Shown in pieces: positions 23,328 to 32,208 of a DNA stretch of 64,000 bases. Below the pieces are notes generated by a model. The model was not told where the DNA came from, searched no databases, and saw nothing but the letters and a program-made list of their open reading frames with translations. The position numbers and the translations under genes were made by a program. Each line of letters begins with the position of its first letter. Position 1 is the stretch's first letter. The DNA comes from Nocardia sp. NRRL S-836 (GTDB lineage Bacteria; Actinomycetota; Actinomycetes; Mycobacteriales; Pseudonocardiaceae): the NCBI RefSeq assembly GCF_001279525.1, contig NZ_LGDY01000001.1, forward strand, positions 1-64,000. Direction: 5' to 3'.

Positions 23328-23990
23328 GTGGGTGCGGGGCTGTTGCTCGCGTTGGCGGGGCTGGCGTTGCTGGACTCGACGAGCATCGGGACGTTGTTCA
23401 TCCCGATCTGGCTGATGCTGACACCCGGACGGGTGCGGATCGGGCGGTTCGCCGTCTACCTGGGGACGATCACGGTGTTCTACCTCGTGGTCGGGGTCCT
23501 GCTCGTGCTGGGGGCGTCGCGGGTGCTCGGCCACCTCGACGGGCGGGTGGCGCTGTGGATCCAGCTGGTGATCGGCGTCGGGTTGTTCGCCGTCAGCTTC
23601 CGGTTCGACAGCAAGAAGAAGACCGACACGACGAAGTGGACCAGCCGGGTCAACGGGTCCACGGCGGCGCTCGTCGGCGTCGCGCTGCTGGCCGGGGTCG
23701 TGGAGCTGGCGACGATGCTGCCCTACCTCGGCGCGATCGGGATGATGAGCGCCGCGGACCTCACGCCGGCGCAGACCGGGTTGTTGCTGGCGGGCTACTG
23801 CCTGGTCATGGTCCTGCCCGCGGTGGTGCTGCTGGCCGGCCGGATGGCGTTGCGGGCGCGGGTCGAGCCGGTGCTGCGGCGGATCAGCACCTGGTTCGCG
23901 GAGAAGGGGGCGAGTGCGACCGGGTGGATCCTCGGGATCGCCGGGTTCCTGGTGGCACGGGACGCGGTGGCGCGGCTGTTCTTCCTCTGA
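23328..23990 (+). CDS. GAP/Sap family membrane protein
   Basis: A 220-residue protein with six hydrophobic segments, starting LLLALAGLALLDSTSIGTLF and later VNGSTAALVGVALLAGVVELATMLPYL. The spacing and the LLDSTSIGT and ELATMLPYLGAI motifs fit the GAP family (Sap, sulfolipid-1-addressing protein) of actinobacterial membrane proteins thought to help move lipids or small molecules. It is probably co-transcribed with the TetR gene and controlled by it. The substrate cannot be inferred. Confidence 0.75.
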   Translation: MGAGLLLALAGLALLDSTSIGTLFIPIWLMLTPGRVRIGRFAVYLGTITVFYLVVGVLLVLGASRVLGHLDGRVALWIQLVIGVGLFAVSFRFDSKKKTDTTKWTSRVNGSTAALVGVALLAGVVELATMLPYLGAIGMMSAADLTPAQTGLLLAGYCLVMVLPAVVLLAGRMALRARVEPVLRRISTWFAEKGASATGWILGIAGFLVARDAVARLFFL

Positions 23991-24020
23991 CCGCGTTGAC
24001 GGCGCCGCGAGACTTCGGTC

Positions 24021-24971
24021 GTGGTGAGCGTGTTGTGGATCTGTGGACCTCCCGGCGTCGGCAAGACCGCGGTCGGGTGGGAGGTGCACCGCAGGAACGG
24101 CGGTGCGTACGTCGACGTCGACCAGCTCGGCATCTGCTACCCGGAGCCGGCCGACGACCCCGGCCGGTACCGGATGAAGGTGCGCAACCTCGCCGAGGTC
24201 GTGGCCAACGCGCGGGGGAGCGGGGTGCGCCGCGTCGTCGTGTCCGGTGTGGTCGATCCGAACGGGGTCGAGCCGATCCCCGGTGCGACGCTGACCGTGT
24301 GCCGGTTGCGGGCGGACCGCGAGGTGCTGCGGCAGCGGTACCTCGGACGCGGCGCCGGAGCTGAGCTGATCGACCAGGTGCTGCGCGAAGCCGACGAGCT
24401 CGACGCGCGCGGAGTCGGCGACGTGTGCGTCGACACGACCGGGCTGTCGGTCGCCGAGGTGGTGGAACGGGTCGAGCAGGCCGTCCGGGCACCGGAGCGG
24501 GTGCTGTGGCTCTGCGGGACGACCGGCGTCGGCAAGTCCGCGGTCGGGTTCGCGGTGTACCAGCGGTTGCTGGGCACCGGGGTGCGTGCCGGGTTCATCG
24601 ACGCCGGCCAGCTCGGGTTCGGGGTGGGGGAGCAGACGCGGGCGGCCAACCTGGTGGCCGTGTGGCGGACCTACCGGGAGGCCGGTGCACGGGCGCTCGT
24701 CGTGGTCGGGCCGTACGCGGACGTGTTCCCCACGGCGACGGTCTACCGGTTGGAGGCGTCCCGTGAGGACCTCGCGGAACGGATCCGGCGGCGGGGCAGG
24801 GGAGAGGGCTGGGCCGAGCCGGGTGACCGGTTGCGGGGGCGGTCCGAGGAGGAGCTGGACCAGGTCGTCGCCGAGGCCGTGGCGCTGGCCGAGCGGCTGC
24901 GCGGAACCGGCACGGCGGTCGACACCTCCGGGCGCACGGTCGAGGAAGTGGCCGAGTCGCTCGTGCGCTGA
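24021..24971 (+). CDS. Tandem P-loop NTPase/kinase-like protein
   Basis: A 316-residue protein built of two similar P-loop halves. The first has CGPPGVGKTAVGWEVHRR near the N-terminus, the second CGTTGVGKSAVGFAVYQRLL at about residues 165-185. Each is followed by an acidic strand (AYVDVDQLG and GFIDAGQLG) and a downstream AxxxxAR...ALVVxG strand. The halves probably arose by duplication and look like small-molecule or nucleotide kinases (AAA_33/APS-kinase-like). The substrate is unknown. It precedes glutaminase by 18 bases in the same direction. Confidence 0.65.
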   Translation: MVSVLWICGPPGVGKTAVGWEVHRRNGGAYVDVDQLGICYPEPADDPGRYRMKVRNLAEVVANARGSGVRRVVVSGVVDPNGVEPIPGATLTVCRLRADREVLRQRYLGRGAGAELIDQVLREADELDARGVGDVCVDTTGLSVAEVVERVEQAVRAPERVLWLCGTTGVGKSAVGFAVYQRLLGTGVRAGFIDAGQLGFGVGEQTRAANLVAVWRTYREAGARALVVVGPYADVFPTATVYRLEASREDLAERIRRRGRGEGWAEPGDRLRGRSEEELDQVVAEAVALAERLRGTGTAVDTSGRTVEEVAESLVR

Positions 24972-24989
24972 CGTGGTGGGATTGCGGCC

Positions 24990-25874
24990 ATGGAGCTCCA
25001 GCAGCTGGTGGACCGCATCGCCACCGAGGTCATGCCCGGCGGTGCGGCCGCCGACTACATCCCGGCGCTCGCGCGGGTCGACGCGCGGCGGTTCGGGATG
25101 GCGGTCGCCACGCTTGACGGCGAGGTCAGCGGGGCGGGGGAGTACCGGGCGCCGTTCTCGATCCAAAGCATCTCGAAGGCGTTCACGCTGGCACTCGCCG
25201 TTGGCGACGAGCTGTGGGAACGGGTCGGGCGCGAGCCGTCCGGGTCGCCGTTCAACTCGCTCGTGCAGCTGGAGACCGAGAACGGCATCCCGCGCAACCC
25301 GTTCATCAACGCCGGTGCCCTCGTGGTCACCGACCACCTCGGCCCCGGCGCGTCGCAGCGGCTGCTGCGGTTCCTGCGGGAGGAGAGCGGGAACCCCGGC
25401 ATCGGCGTCGACGAGGAGGTCGCGAAGTCCGAACTGGACCACGGCGACCGCAACCGGGCGCTCGCGCACTTCATGGCCTCCTACGGCAACATGCGCAACC
25501 CGGTCGACGTCGTGCTGCACGAGTACGTCCGGCAGTGTTCGATCGCCATGAGCTGCGCGGACCTCGCCAGGAGCGCGTTGTTCCTGGCGCGGCACGGGGT
25601 GCGCAACGACGGCAGCAGGCTGCTCGACGTCAGCGGGGCGAAGCGGGTCAACGCGGTGATGCTGACCTGCGGCACCTACGACGCGGCCGGGCAGTTCGCC
25701 TACCGGGTCGGGCTGCCGGGCAAGAGCGGTGTGGGCGGCGGCATCGTGGCGGTCGTGCCGGGCCGGTGCGCGATCTGCGTGTGGGGTCCGGGGCTGGACG
25801 CGCGCGGCAACTCGGTGGCCGGCGTCGACGCGCTGGACAGGTTCACCACTCTCACAGGGTGGTCCGTGTTCTGA
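24990..25874 (+). CDS. glsA: Glutaminase
   Basis: A 294-residue serine-dependent glutaminase, the usual size for the bacterial short form. It converts glutamine to glutamate and ammonia in the cytosol. Diagnostic blocks: YIPALARVD, FSIQSISKAFTLALA with the catalytic Ser60-x-x-Lys63 pair, EPSGSPFNSLVQLE, GIPRNPFINAGALVV, YGNMRNPVDVVLHEYVRQCSI, VMLTCGTYDAAGQFAYRVGLPGKSGVGGGIVA. The regulatory STAS and cNMP domains of some longer actinobacterial forms are not present. The M20 hydrolase follows 20 bases later. Confidence 0.95.
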   Translation: MELQQLVDRIATEVMPGGAAADYIPALARVDARRFGMAVATLDGEVSGAGEYRAPFSIQSISKAFTLALAVGDELWERVGREPSGSPFNSLVQLETENGIPRNPFINAGALVVTDHLGPGASQRLLRFLREESGNPGIGVDEEVAKSELDHGDRNRALAHFMASYGNMRNPVDVVLHEYVRQCSIAMSCADLARSALFLARHGVRNDGSRLLDVSGAKRVNAVMLTCGTYDAAGQFAYRVGLPGKSGVGGGIVAVVPGRCAICVWGPGLDARGNSVAGVDALDRFTTLTGWSVF

Positions 25875-25893
25875 AGGGTGATAGGAAGACGGG

Positions 25894-27219
25894 GTGAGCA
25901 CATTGGGGAACGCGCTGGCACGCGCTGAGGACGAGGCCGTCACGCTCGTCAGCGAGCTGATCAGGATCGACACCACGAACACCGGTGATCCCGCGACGGT
26001 GGTGGGGGAGCGCAAGGCCGCCGAGTGGGTGGCCGAGAAGCTCGGAGAGGTCGGCTACGAGACCACGTACGTCGAGTCGGGCGCGAAGGGCCGCGGCAAC
26101 GTGGTCGCGCGGCTCGCCGGAGCGGACCCGAGCCGTGGGGCGCTGCTCGTGCACGGGCACCTCGACGTCGTGCCCGCCGACGCGTCGGAGTGGTCGGTGC
26201 ACCCGTTCTCCGGTGCGGTGCAGGACGGGTACGTGTGGGGCCGCGGCGCCGTCGACATGAAGGACATGGTCGGCATGACGCTCGCGCTGGCCAGGCACTT
26301 CAAGCGGGAGAACGTCGTACCGCCGCGCGACATCGTGTTCGCGTTCCTCGCCGACGAGGAGGCCGGTGGCCTGTACGGGGCGAAGTGGCTGGTCGACCAC
26401 CGGCCGGAGCTGTTCGAGGGCGTCACCGAGGCGATCAGCGAGGTCGGCGGGTTCTCGATCACGCTCAAGGACGACGTGCGCGCCTACCTCGTGGAGACCG
26501 CCGAGAAGGGCATCCGCTGGCTGAAGCTGCGGGTCAAGGGCACCGCGGGCCACGGCAGCATGATCCACCGCGACAACGCCGTGGCGAAGCTCGCCGCCGC
26601 CGTCACGAAGCTCGACCAGCACCAGTGGCCGCTGATCATCAGGCCGTCGGTGCGGGAGTTCCTCGACGGCGTCACCGAGATCACCGGCCTCGACTTCCCC
26701 GACGACGACGTCGAGGGCTCGATCGGCAAGCTCGGCGCCCTGTCCCGGATGATCGGCGCGACGCTGCGCGACACGGCCAACCCGACCATGCTGACGGCGG
26801 GCTACAAGGCCAACGTCATCCCGTCCACCGCCGAGGCCACCGTCGACTGCCGCATCCTGCCCGGCCGCGAGGAGGCGTTCGACCGCGAGCTGGCCGAGCT
26901 GCTCGGCCCGGACGTGGAACGCGAGTGGATCGGCCTGCCGCCGGTGGAGACGACCTTCGACGGCGCGCTGGTCGACGCCATGACCGCGTCCATCACCGCC
27001 GAGGACCCCGGAGCGCGCGTGCTGCCGTACATGCTCTCCGGCGGCACCGACGCGAAGTCGTTCCAGCAACTCGGCATCCGCAACTTCGGCTTCGCGCCGT
27101 TGAAGCTGCCGGCCGACCTCGACTTCTCCGGGCTCTTCCACGGCGTGGACGAGCGCGTGCCGGTGGAGGCGCTGAAGTTCGGTGTGCGCGTGCTGGACCG
27201 GTTCCTGCGCAACAGCTGA
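25894..27219 (+). CDS. M20 family metallohydrolase
   Basis: A 441-residue zinc peptidase/amidohydrolase of the M20 (ArgE/DapE/carboxypeptidase) family. Metal ligands are in LLVHGHLDVVPA, WGRGAVDMKD, FLADEEAGG and, near the end, LFHGVDERV; the dimerisation-domain insert carries GTAGHGSMIHRDNAV. The size and the DEEAGG motif fit M20 dipeptidases of actinobacteria that act on peptides or acylated amino acids in the cytosol. The exact substrate is unknown. It starts at a GTG after AGGAAG and is probably co-transcribed with glutaminase. Confidence 0.92.
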   Translation: MSTLGNALARAEDEAVTLVSELIRIDTTNTGDPATVVGERKAAEWVAEKLGEVGYETTYVESGAKGRGNVVARLAGADPSRGALLVHGHLDVVPADASEWSVHPFSGAVQDGYVWGRGAVDMKDMVGMTLALARHFKRENVVPPRDIVFAFLADEEAGGLYGAKWLVDHRPELFEGVTEAISEVGGFSITLKDDVRAYLVETAEKGIRWLKLRVKGTAGHGSMIHRDNAVAKLAAAVTKLDQHQWPLIIRPSVREFLDGVTEITGLDFPDDDVEGSIGKLGALSRMIGATLRDTANPTMLTAGYKANVIPSTAEATVDCRILPGREEAFDRELAELLGPDVEREWIGLPPVETTFDGALVDAMTASITAEDPGARVLPYMLSGGTDAKSFQQLGIRNFGFAPLKLPADLDFSGLFHGVDERVPVEALKFGVRVLDRFLRNS

Positions 27220-27295
27220 CGGGACGTCGTCAGGTCGAGTGCCTGCGGTGAATCTTCTGTCGAGGTGACGCCGCACCGGCCGTGGACCGACCTGC

Positions 27296-27324
27296 GCGGT
27301 GGCGGTCAACCCGATCGCCACCGC
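27296..27324. terminator. Possible hairpin terminator between convergent genes
   Basis: GCGGTGGCG and CGCCACCGC form a 9-base perfect stem with an 11-base loop, between the M20 gene and the convergent serine hydrolase. There is no clear T-run, so a weak or bidirectional terminator is only suggested. Confidence 0.35.
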
Positions 27325-27399
27325 CCATCCCGGCTCGGCGGTGCCGGTCACGCCCGCCTGCGGCGGAAGCGGTCGAGTGCCTGGCTCCCGTCCGACGGC

Positions 27400-28431
27400 T
27401 CAAGCGGACGTCTCCCGCGTGGCACCGCTGCCCCTCCCTCCCGTCCCGGGACGTTGTGCGGCGGCCGGGTCGTCGAGGGCGCGCAGGGCGTTGTACGAGT
27501 CCTGGACGAGCGTGGCTCGCATGGTCGGGCCCGCGTTGGCGAGGACCACGAGCGCGGTGCGGCGCTGCGGGCTGAACCCGGCGAACGCGGTGCAGCCGCG
27601 CGTGCCCCCGGAGTGGAACAGCAGGTCGTGGTCGGGGAGGCGGCGCAGGTTCCACACCAGGCACAGGTGGTCGGTGGCGGAGACGGCGACGCGGGGCGCG
27701 ACGACGTCGGCGAGCGCGGGCGCGAGGGCGGCCGGGCGGCCGTCGAGGAGGGCGGTGAGCAGGGTGAGCAGGTCGCGGGCGGAGGAGCGGAGCGCGCCGG
27801 CGGCGGGCATCCCGGGCATCTCCCACGGCGGGCGCGGGCGGCCGCGCAGGTGACCGGTGGCCTGCGGCGCGGTGTCGAAGCCGGTGTCGGTCAGGCCGAG
27901 GGGACCCAGGACGCGGTCGGCGAGCAGGTCCTCGAACGGCCGGCCGGTCGCGCGGGCCAGTGCCAGGCCGAGCACGGCGACGCCGAAGTTCGAGTACCGC
28001 GTGCGGTGGTCGGGGCGGACGCGGGTGCGGCGCAGCGCCGCCGCCAGGTGCGCGGGCCCGAACGCCTGGTAGGGGTTCGTGCGCCAGGCCGGCAGGGCCG
28101 CGCGCAGCACGCCCGGTGGCAGCCGGGGCAGGCCGGAGGTGTGCGTGGCCAGGCGCGCCAGCGTGACGCCGGGACCCAGGTCGGTGCCCAGGAAGCGGTC
28201 CACCGGGTCGTCGTGCCGCACCTCCCCGCGCGCCACCAGCTCGGCCAGCAGCAGCGCGGTGAACGTCTTGGTCAGCGAGCCGATCTCGAACCGGGTGGCA
28301 GCGGTGACCGGGTGTGGGTCGTCCAGTGCGGTGACGCCCGCGACCAGCACGGTCTCCTCGTCGCCCACCCGCGCGGCGACGGCGACACCGGGCGCGGCGG
28401 ACAGCAGGGCGGTGATCCGGTCCGCGTTCAC
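27400..28431 (-). CDS. Serine hydrolase, class C beta-lactamase/DD-peptidase family
   Basis: A 343-residue protein of the beta-lactamase-related serine hydrolase family. The nucleophile motif is FEIGSLTKTFTALLLAEL (Ser52-x-x-Lys55), the second motif is RYSNFGVAVLG (Tyr146-x-Asn148), and the third is FHSGGTRG in place of KTG. No signal peptide is seen, so it is probably cytosolic and acts on a small ester or peptide rather than on cell wall. Its GTG start overlaps the stop of the large upstream gene (GTGA), so the two and the small peptide gene form one transcription unit. Confidence 0.85.
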   Translation of the reverse strand: MNADRITALLSAAPGVAVAARVGDEETVLVAGVTALDDPHPVTAATRFEIGSLTKTFTALLLAELVARGEVRHDDPVDRFLGTDLGPGVTLARLATHTSGLPRLPPGVLRAALPAWRTNPYQAFGPAHLAAALRRTRVRPDHRTRYSNFGVAVLGLALARATGRPFEDLLADRVLGPLGLTDTGFDTAPQATGHLRGRPRPPWEMPGMPAAGALRSSARDLLTLLTALLDGRPAALAPALADVVAPRVAVSATDHLCLVWNLRRLPDHDLLFHSGGTRGCTAFAGFSPQRRTALVVLANAGPTMRATLVQDSYNALRALDDPAAAQRPGTGGRGSGATRETSA

Positions 28432-30119
28432 CCGGCGAGCAGCCGGGACAGCGCGAGCGTGCCCGCCGCGGTCGCGACCACGGCGGTGTGCTGGTGGTCG
28501 AGGAACCGGGTGCGCGGGTCGTCGGACACGGGGTCGCCATCACGGGGCACCAGGCCGTCCTCGTGCTGGGCCGCGGCGAACGGCTCCCACTCGGCGGCCT
28601 CGATGCGCGGCTCGGGCAGGCACGCACCCACGAGGAGCAGTTCGCCCACCAGGTCCCACTGCCGGGCCTCGGTCCACACGTCGATCCACACCGGCAGCCA
28701 CGCGTCGAGGTAGCGCGCCGTGCCGGCCGGCAGACCCTCCAGACGCGCGCCCCAGTCGGTGAGGTGGAAGACGGTGTGCGTGGCGCAGTAGCCGGTGTAC
28801 CAGTCGATCACCCACGGCTCGGGCTCGCGACCGAGCCAGGTCGCGGCGGTCAGCGCGTCCCAGTCGTCGTCGCGCGGGATGCCCACGACGCGGTGCGCGT
28901 TGGCCACGGCGAGCCGCCGGTTGGGCACCACCTCGTTCACCGCGTCAGCGGCCGCGCTGTGCGCGGCGACCCGTTCCAGGGCGGCGTGCCGGTACCCGGA
29001 GCGGGCGAACGACGCGTAGGTCTCCACCGGGTCGGTGAGCAGGGCATGCCGGAGCTGGCGCTCGTAGAGCAGGTCGCCGCGGCGCATCTGTTCCCAGGAG
29101 AAGTCGAGCAGCTCTCGCGCGTGCCGCAGCTGCGTGGCACCGGCCACGCCCTCGCGCAGCACGAACGCCGACGCCAGGGCCACCTCGCACAGGGGCTTGT
29201 AGACGCTGTTGGGGTCGTCGAGGTCGGCGGTCGCCGTGTCGGTGAAGGCCCCCAGCTCGTGGTGCTCGTGCAGCCAGGCCATCGCCCGGCTCGCCACGTC
29301 GTGGACCACCGCGGTCGGTGCCGAGGGCGGCGGGGGAGCCGGGGAAGGGAGCGCCGGGGGCGAGAACATCGGCTTGGCCGCGAGGACGCGTTCAGCGATG
29401 GCCAGGTCCAGCAGCAGCCGGGCGTCGGCGCCCGCGTGCAGCCTGAGGTGCTCCAACAGCAGGGCCGCGTCCAGCGGAACCCGGTCGGCGAGCAGGGCCA
29501 CCCAGCGGACCAGGCGTGCGGCGGTGGCGTAGTCCCGGCGCAGCACAGCCCGGGTGGTGCCCCTGGCCAGGGCGAGCGGCGCACCCGCCACCGCCTCGAA
29601 CACCGGGCCGTCCAAGCCCGGCAGTGCCAGCGGCGAGAGCTGGGCGACGACCACCGACCAGTGCGCCCACTGCTCGGCCGGGCCGAGCACGGCGTCGGCC
29701 GGTGGCGTGCCGAGGTGGGCCGAGGTCTCCCGGTTGCCCCACGCCTCGACGGTTCCGGGCGGCGCGGACCGCCCGTGGGTGAGCCGCACCAGCAGCTCGG
29801 AGGTGGCCTGGTCCCGGTGCGCCAGCACGCGCTGCTGGTGCGTCTCCGGCTGGTGGACGGGCGGGAACGCCTCGAAGGCGTCGGCGACGACAGCGGCGTC
29901 CCGGCCCGCCAGGGGGCGGTCCGCCAGCAGGTGCGGCGCCAAGGCGTCGGCGCCCACCAGGCGGACCGCCCACAGGCCGGCCACGCCGTCGGCGCAGCAG
30001 TCGAGGAAGTCGGCAAGCCCCGCCGGCACACCTTCCCCGAGTGCGCCGACGAGGTGTCCGGCCAGTGCGGCGACCGCGTCCGCACGAGACGTGCGGTCGA
30101 TCGCGCCACCTGCGGTCAC
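28428..30119 (-). CDS. Unknown 563-residue protein (DUF6895-like)
   Basis: A largely helical protein, rich in Ala and Leu, with no membrane segment or signal peptide. Distinct blocks are DDPNSVYKPLCEVALASAFVL, GDLLYERQLRHALLTDPVETY, WYTGYCATHTVFHLTDWGAR and LPVWIDVWTEARQWDLVGELL. A Pro-rich linker lies near residue 260. I associate this pattern with DUF6895 proteins, from memory only; no function is known to me. Its GTG start overlaps the stop of a 62-residue peptide gene, and its stop overlaps the start of a serine hydrolase gene. Such tight coupling to a small peptide could mean the peptide is its substrate or partner. Confidence 0.7.
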   Translation of the reverse strand: MTAGGAIDRTSRADAVAALAGHLVGALGEGVPAGLADFLDCCADGVAGLWAVRLVGADALAPHLLADRPLAGRDAAVVADAFEAFPPVHQPETHQQRVLAHRDQATSELLVRLTHGRSAPPGTVEAWGNRETSAHLGTPPADAVLGPAEQWAHWSVVVAQLSPLALPGLDGPVFEAVAGAPLALARGTTRAVLRRDYATAARLVRWVALLADRVPLDAALLLEHLRLHAGADARLLLDLAIAERVLAAKPMFSPPALPSPAPPPPSAPTAVVHDVASRAMAWLHEHHELGAFTDTATADLDDPNSVYKPLCEVALASAFVLREGVAGATQLRHARELLDFSWEQMRRGDLLYERQLRHALLTDPVETYASFARSGYRHAALERVAAHSAAADAVNEVVPNRRLAVANAHRVVGIPRDDDWDALTAATWLGREPEPWVIDWYTGYCATHTVFHLTDWGARLEGLPAGTARYLDAWLPVWIDVWTEARQWDLVGELLLVGACLPEPRIEAAEWEPFAAAQHEDGLVPRDGDPVSDDPRTRFLDHQHTAVVATAAGTLALSRLLAG

Positions 30120-30304
30120 CGCTTCTCCGGCTCCGTCGGGTTACCGGGGGAAACGATCAACAGCAGACCGGCCAGGAGCGCGCCGCCGGCCGTGGGCACG
30201 TGCAGCGGCGGGTCGGCGAGCTCGGCCTCGGGCTCTGCCACCGCCATCATCAGTTCGGCCATGTCTTCCGGTGCCACAACCGGACGGGCCAATGTTCGCA
30301 TCAT
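30116..30304 (-). CDS. Small 62-residue peptide with hydrophobic C-terminal segment
   Basis: ATG at 30304 follows GAGGAGG with 5 bases spacing, a very strong ribosome site. The N-terminal half is acidic (VAPEDMAELMMAVAEPEAELADP), followed by PTAGGALLAGLLLIVSPG, a Gly-Gly then a hydrophobic run, and a charged end. It is coupled by GTGA to the 563-residue unknown protein. The shape (acidic leader-like part, GG, hydrophobic part) could suit a peptide precursor or a small membrane-anchored partner. There is no direct evidence for processing. Confidence 0.6.
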   Translation of the reverse strand: MMRTLARPVVAPEDMAELMMAVAEPEAELADPPLHVPTAGGALLAGLLLIVSPGNPTEPEKR

Positions 30305-30499
30305 CACAACCTCCTCGTTCGCTTCGTCTATCCGGAATACCACTTGAAATGTGGGCCCACGCGCTGTGTCACCCGTTCCAGTGAAGGGAAATCCACAACA
30401 GACCTCGCCCCCGGACGTCGTGCCGGGTCGCAATTGGACCGTGTCCTTTCGGCGTGTCGCCTCGTTGGGTCATGCAGGTGACACGGCGAAAGGAACGGC
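30305..30499. other. Divergent promoter region
   Basis: This 195-base gap separates the minus-strand peptide/unknown/hydrolase unit from the plus-strand alpha/beta hydrolase. It must hold both promoters; no clear sigma-70 pair or palindrome could be fixed by eye. Confidence 0.4.
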
Positions 30500-31330
30500 A
30501 TGGTGCGGCTGGAGGACGGGACCGAGCTCAACGTGCTGCGGGCGGGCGATCCCGACGCGCGGACCACGATCGTGCTGGCGCACGGGTACGCGCTCGACCA
30601 CCGCAGCTGGCACAAGGTCGTCGACCAGCTCAGCGGCGACTTCCAGGTGATCGCCTACGACCACCGCGGCCACGGCGGGTCCTCGAAGGCCGACAAGGAG
30701 TCCGCGACGATCGAGCAGCTCGGCGACGACCTGGGTGAGCTGATCGAACGCGCGGTGCCCAGCGGTGACGTGGTGATCGCCGGGCACTCGATGGGCGGCA
30801 TGGCGGCGCTGGCGATGGCCGAACGCAGGCCGCGGCTGTTCCGGCAGCGGGTGCTGGGCATCGTGTTCGTGTCGACGGCGGCGAGCGGGCTGTCGGAGAC
30901 CTCGCTCGCGTGGCCCAAGTCGCTCGGCAAACTGGTGCGCGAGCTGGAACGGGCGTTCGGGCCCATCGTGCGGGCGGTCAGGGAGAAGATCGAGCCCACG
31001 AAGACCGCGGGCCTGCGGTGGTGGCTCTTCGGTGACGAGCCGTCCGACGACGACGTCGAGCTGACCGCGGACATGGTGTGGGGGGAGTGGCCGGAGACGG
31101 TGGCGTTGTTCCGCCCGGCCGTGGACCGCTACGACCGCGAGGCGGGACTGACCGTGGCGCAGGAGAAAGCCGTCGTCGCGGTGGTGGGCGACGAGGACCG
31201 GCTGGTGTCCGAGTCGGACGCCGCCAAGTTCGGCGGAACCTCGGTGGTGCTGCCCGACGCCGGGCACATGCTGCCGCTCGAACGTCCCGCGGAGATCGCG
31301 AACCTGATCCGCGAGGTGGCCAAGGCCTGA
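30500..31330 (+). CDS. Alpha/beta hydrolase
   Basis: A 276-residue alpha/beta-hydrolase-fold protein. Oxyanion region VLAHGYALDHRSWHKVV, then YDHRGHGGSS, nucleophile elbow VIAGHSMGGMAALAMAE with the catalytic Ser, an acidic residue at VVGDEDRLV, and the catalytic His in LPDAGHMLPLERPAEI. All three parts of the triad are in place, so it should be an active cytosolic esterase or related enzyme; the substrate is unknown. The ATG is preceded by AAAGGA. It converges on the DUF899 gene with a strong terminator between. Confidence 0.9.
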   Translation: MVRLEDGTELNVLRAGDPDARTTIVLAHGYALDHRSWHKVVDQLSGDFQVIAYDHRGHGGSSKADKESATIEQLGDDLGELIERAVPSGDVVIAGHSMGGMAALAMAERRPRLFRQRVLGIVFVSTAASGLSETSLAWPKSLGKLVRELERAFGPIVRAVREKIEPTKTAGLRWWLFGDEPSDDDVELTADMVWGEWPETVALFRPAVDRYDREAGLTVAQEKAVVAVVGDEDRLVSESDAAKFGGTSVVLPDAGHMLPLERPAEIANLIREVAKA

Positions 31331-31333
31331 CGA

Positions 31334-31365
31334 CCGGCGGGGGCACGTCACCGTGCCCCCGCCGG
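31334..31365. terminator. Bidirectional hairpin terminator
   Basis: CCGGCGGGGGCACG and its perfect complement form a 14-base stem around a TCAC loop, placed between the convergent alpha/beta hydrolase and DUF899 genes. Confidence 0.75.
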
Positions 31366-31368
31366 CTT

Positions 31369-32130
31369 TCAGTGGCAGCGGCCCCCGCGGCCGAGCGTCT
31401 CGACCGGACCCGCGCCCGGACGCGTCCACTGTGGAGCGGGCCGGCCGGTCTCACCCCAGGTCGCGTTGCCGTCGGCGTCCACCCGCCAGAACCAGCCGGC
31501 GTCACGGCCCTCCGGCCACCCTTCCGGCGTGTCCTGCCAGCGCTCGCCACGACCGTAGGGCGTGATGTCGAGCAGCTGCAGCGACCCGTTGACCATCTCG
31601 CAGCCACGACCGGTCGTGGAGTAGGTGAGGAACGCGCGGTCGCCGTCGCGCAGGTAGCTCGTGAGGTAGCCCATGTCGCCCCCGGCGGGCCCGTCGACGC
31701 CGCGCACCGAGTACCAGGGCTGGGTGTAGCCCATGAACTCGACGAACGGCGCCACCTCGTCCCACGCGCCCGAGGTCACGATCGCGAACGAGACACCGCG
31801 CGCGTGCAGGTACGCGGCGTCCCGGAGGTGCCAGGGCACATGGGTGCAGCCCTCGCACTGGCCCTGGTGCGGAACACCGTCCCACCACATGTGCTTGTAG
31901 ACGACCAGCTCGTCGCGGCCGTCGAACAGGTCGAGGAACGGCACCGGCCCGTCCGGCCCGACGACCTCGACCTGCGGGTCGAACTCCACCATCGGCAGCC
32001 GGCGGCGTGCGGCGGCGATGGCGTCCCCCTCACGGGTGTGGGCCTTCTCGCGGACCAGGAGCTCGTCCCGTGCGGCCTGCCAGGCGGCGAGGTCGACGAC
32101 GGGCGGGCGGCCGGGCTGCGCGTTCGACAT
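31369..32130 (-). CDS. DUF899 family thioredoxin-fold protein
   Basis: A 253-residue member of the DUF899 family, predicted to have a thioredoxin-like fold. Typical blocks: WQAARDELLVREKAHTRE, ARRRLPMVEFD, FLDLFDGRDELVVYKHMW, QCEGCTHVPWHLRDAAYLHARG with a CxxC pair, and FLTYSTTGRGCEMVNGSLQLLDITPYGRGE. The enzymatic role of the family is not settled to my knowledge. ATG at 32130 follows GGAGGACACC. Confidence 0.88.
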   Translation of the reverse strand: MSNAQPGRPPVVDLAAWQAARDELLVREKAHTREGDAIAAARRRLPMVEFDPQVEVVGPDGPVPFLDLFDGRDELVVYKHMWWDGVPHQGQCEGCTHVPWHLRDAAYLHARGVSFAIVTSGAWDEVAPFVEFMGYTQPWYSVRGVDGPAGGDMGYLTSYLRDGDRAFLTYSTTGRGCEMVNGSLQLLDITPYGRGERWQDTPEGWPEGRDAGWFWRVDADGNATWGETGRPAPQWTRPGAGPVETLGRGGRCH

Positions 32131-32208
32131 GGTGTCCTCCGAGTGTCCGTGGTCGTTCCACAGACACGTCGAAGCTGCCGGCGCGATCTCGACACAGCTT
32201 GCCGGAGG

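Noticed and set aside
23148..26015. Open frame of 955 codons on the minus strand
   Set aside because: Antisense to the TetR, Sap, P-loop, glutaminase and M20 genes, which are all well supported; composition is Arg/Pro/His-rich, typical of a shadow frame.
28428..31330. A full RiPP biosynthetic cluster
   Set aside because: There is a small peptide next to unknown and hydrolase genes, but no recognisable RiPP-modifying enzyme such as a cyclodehydratase, lanthionine synthetase or radical SAM protein.
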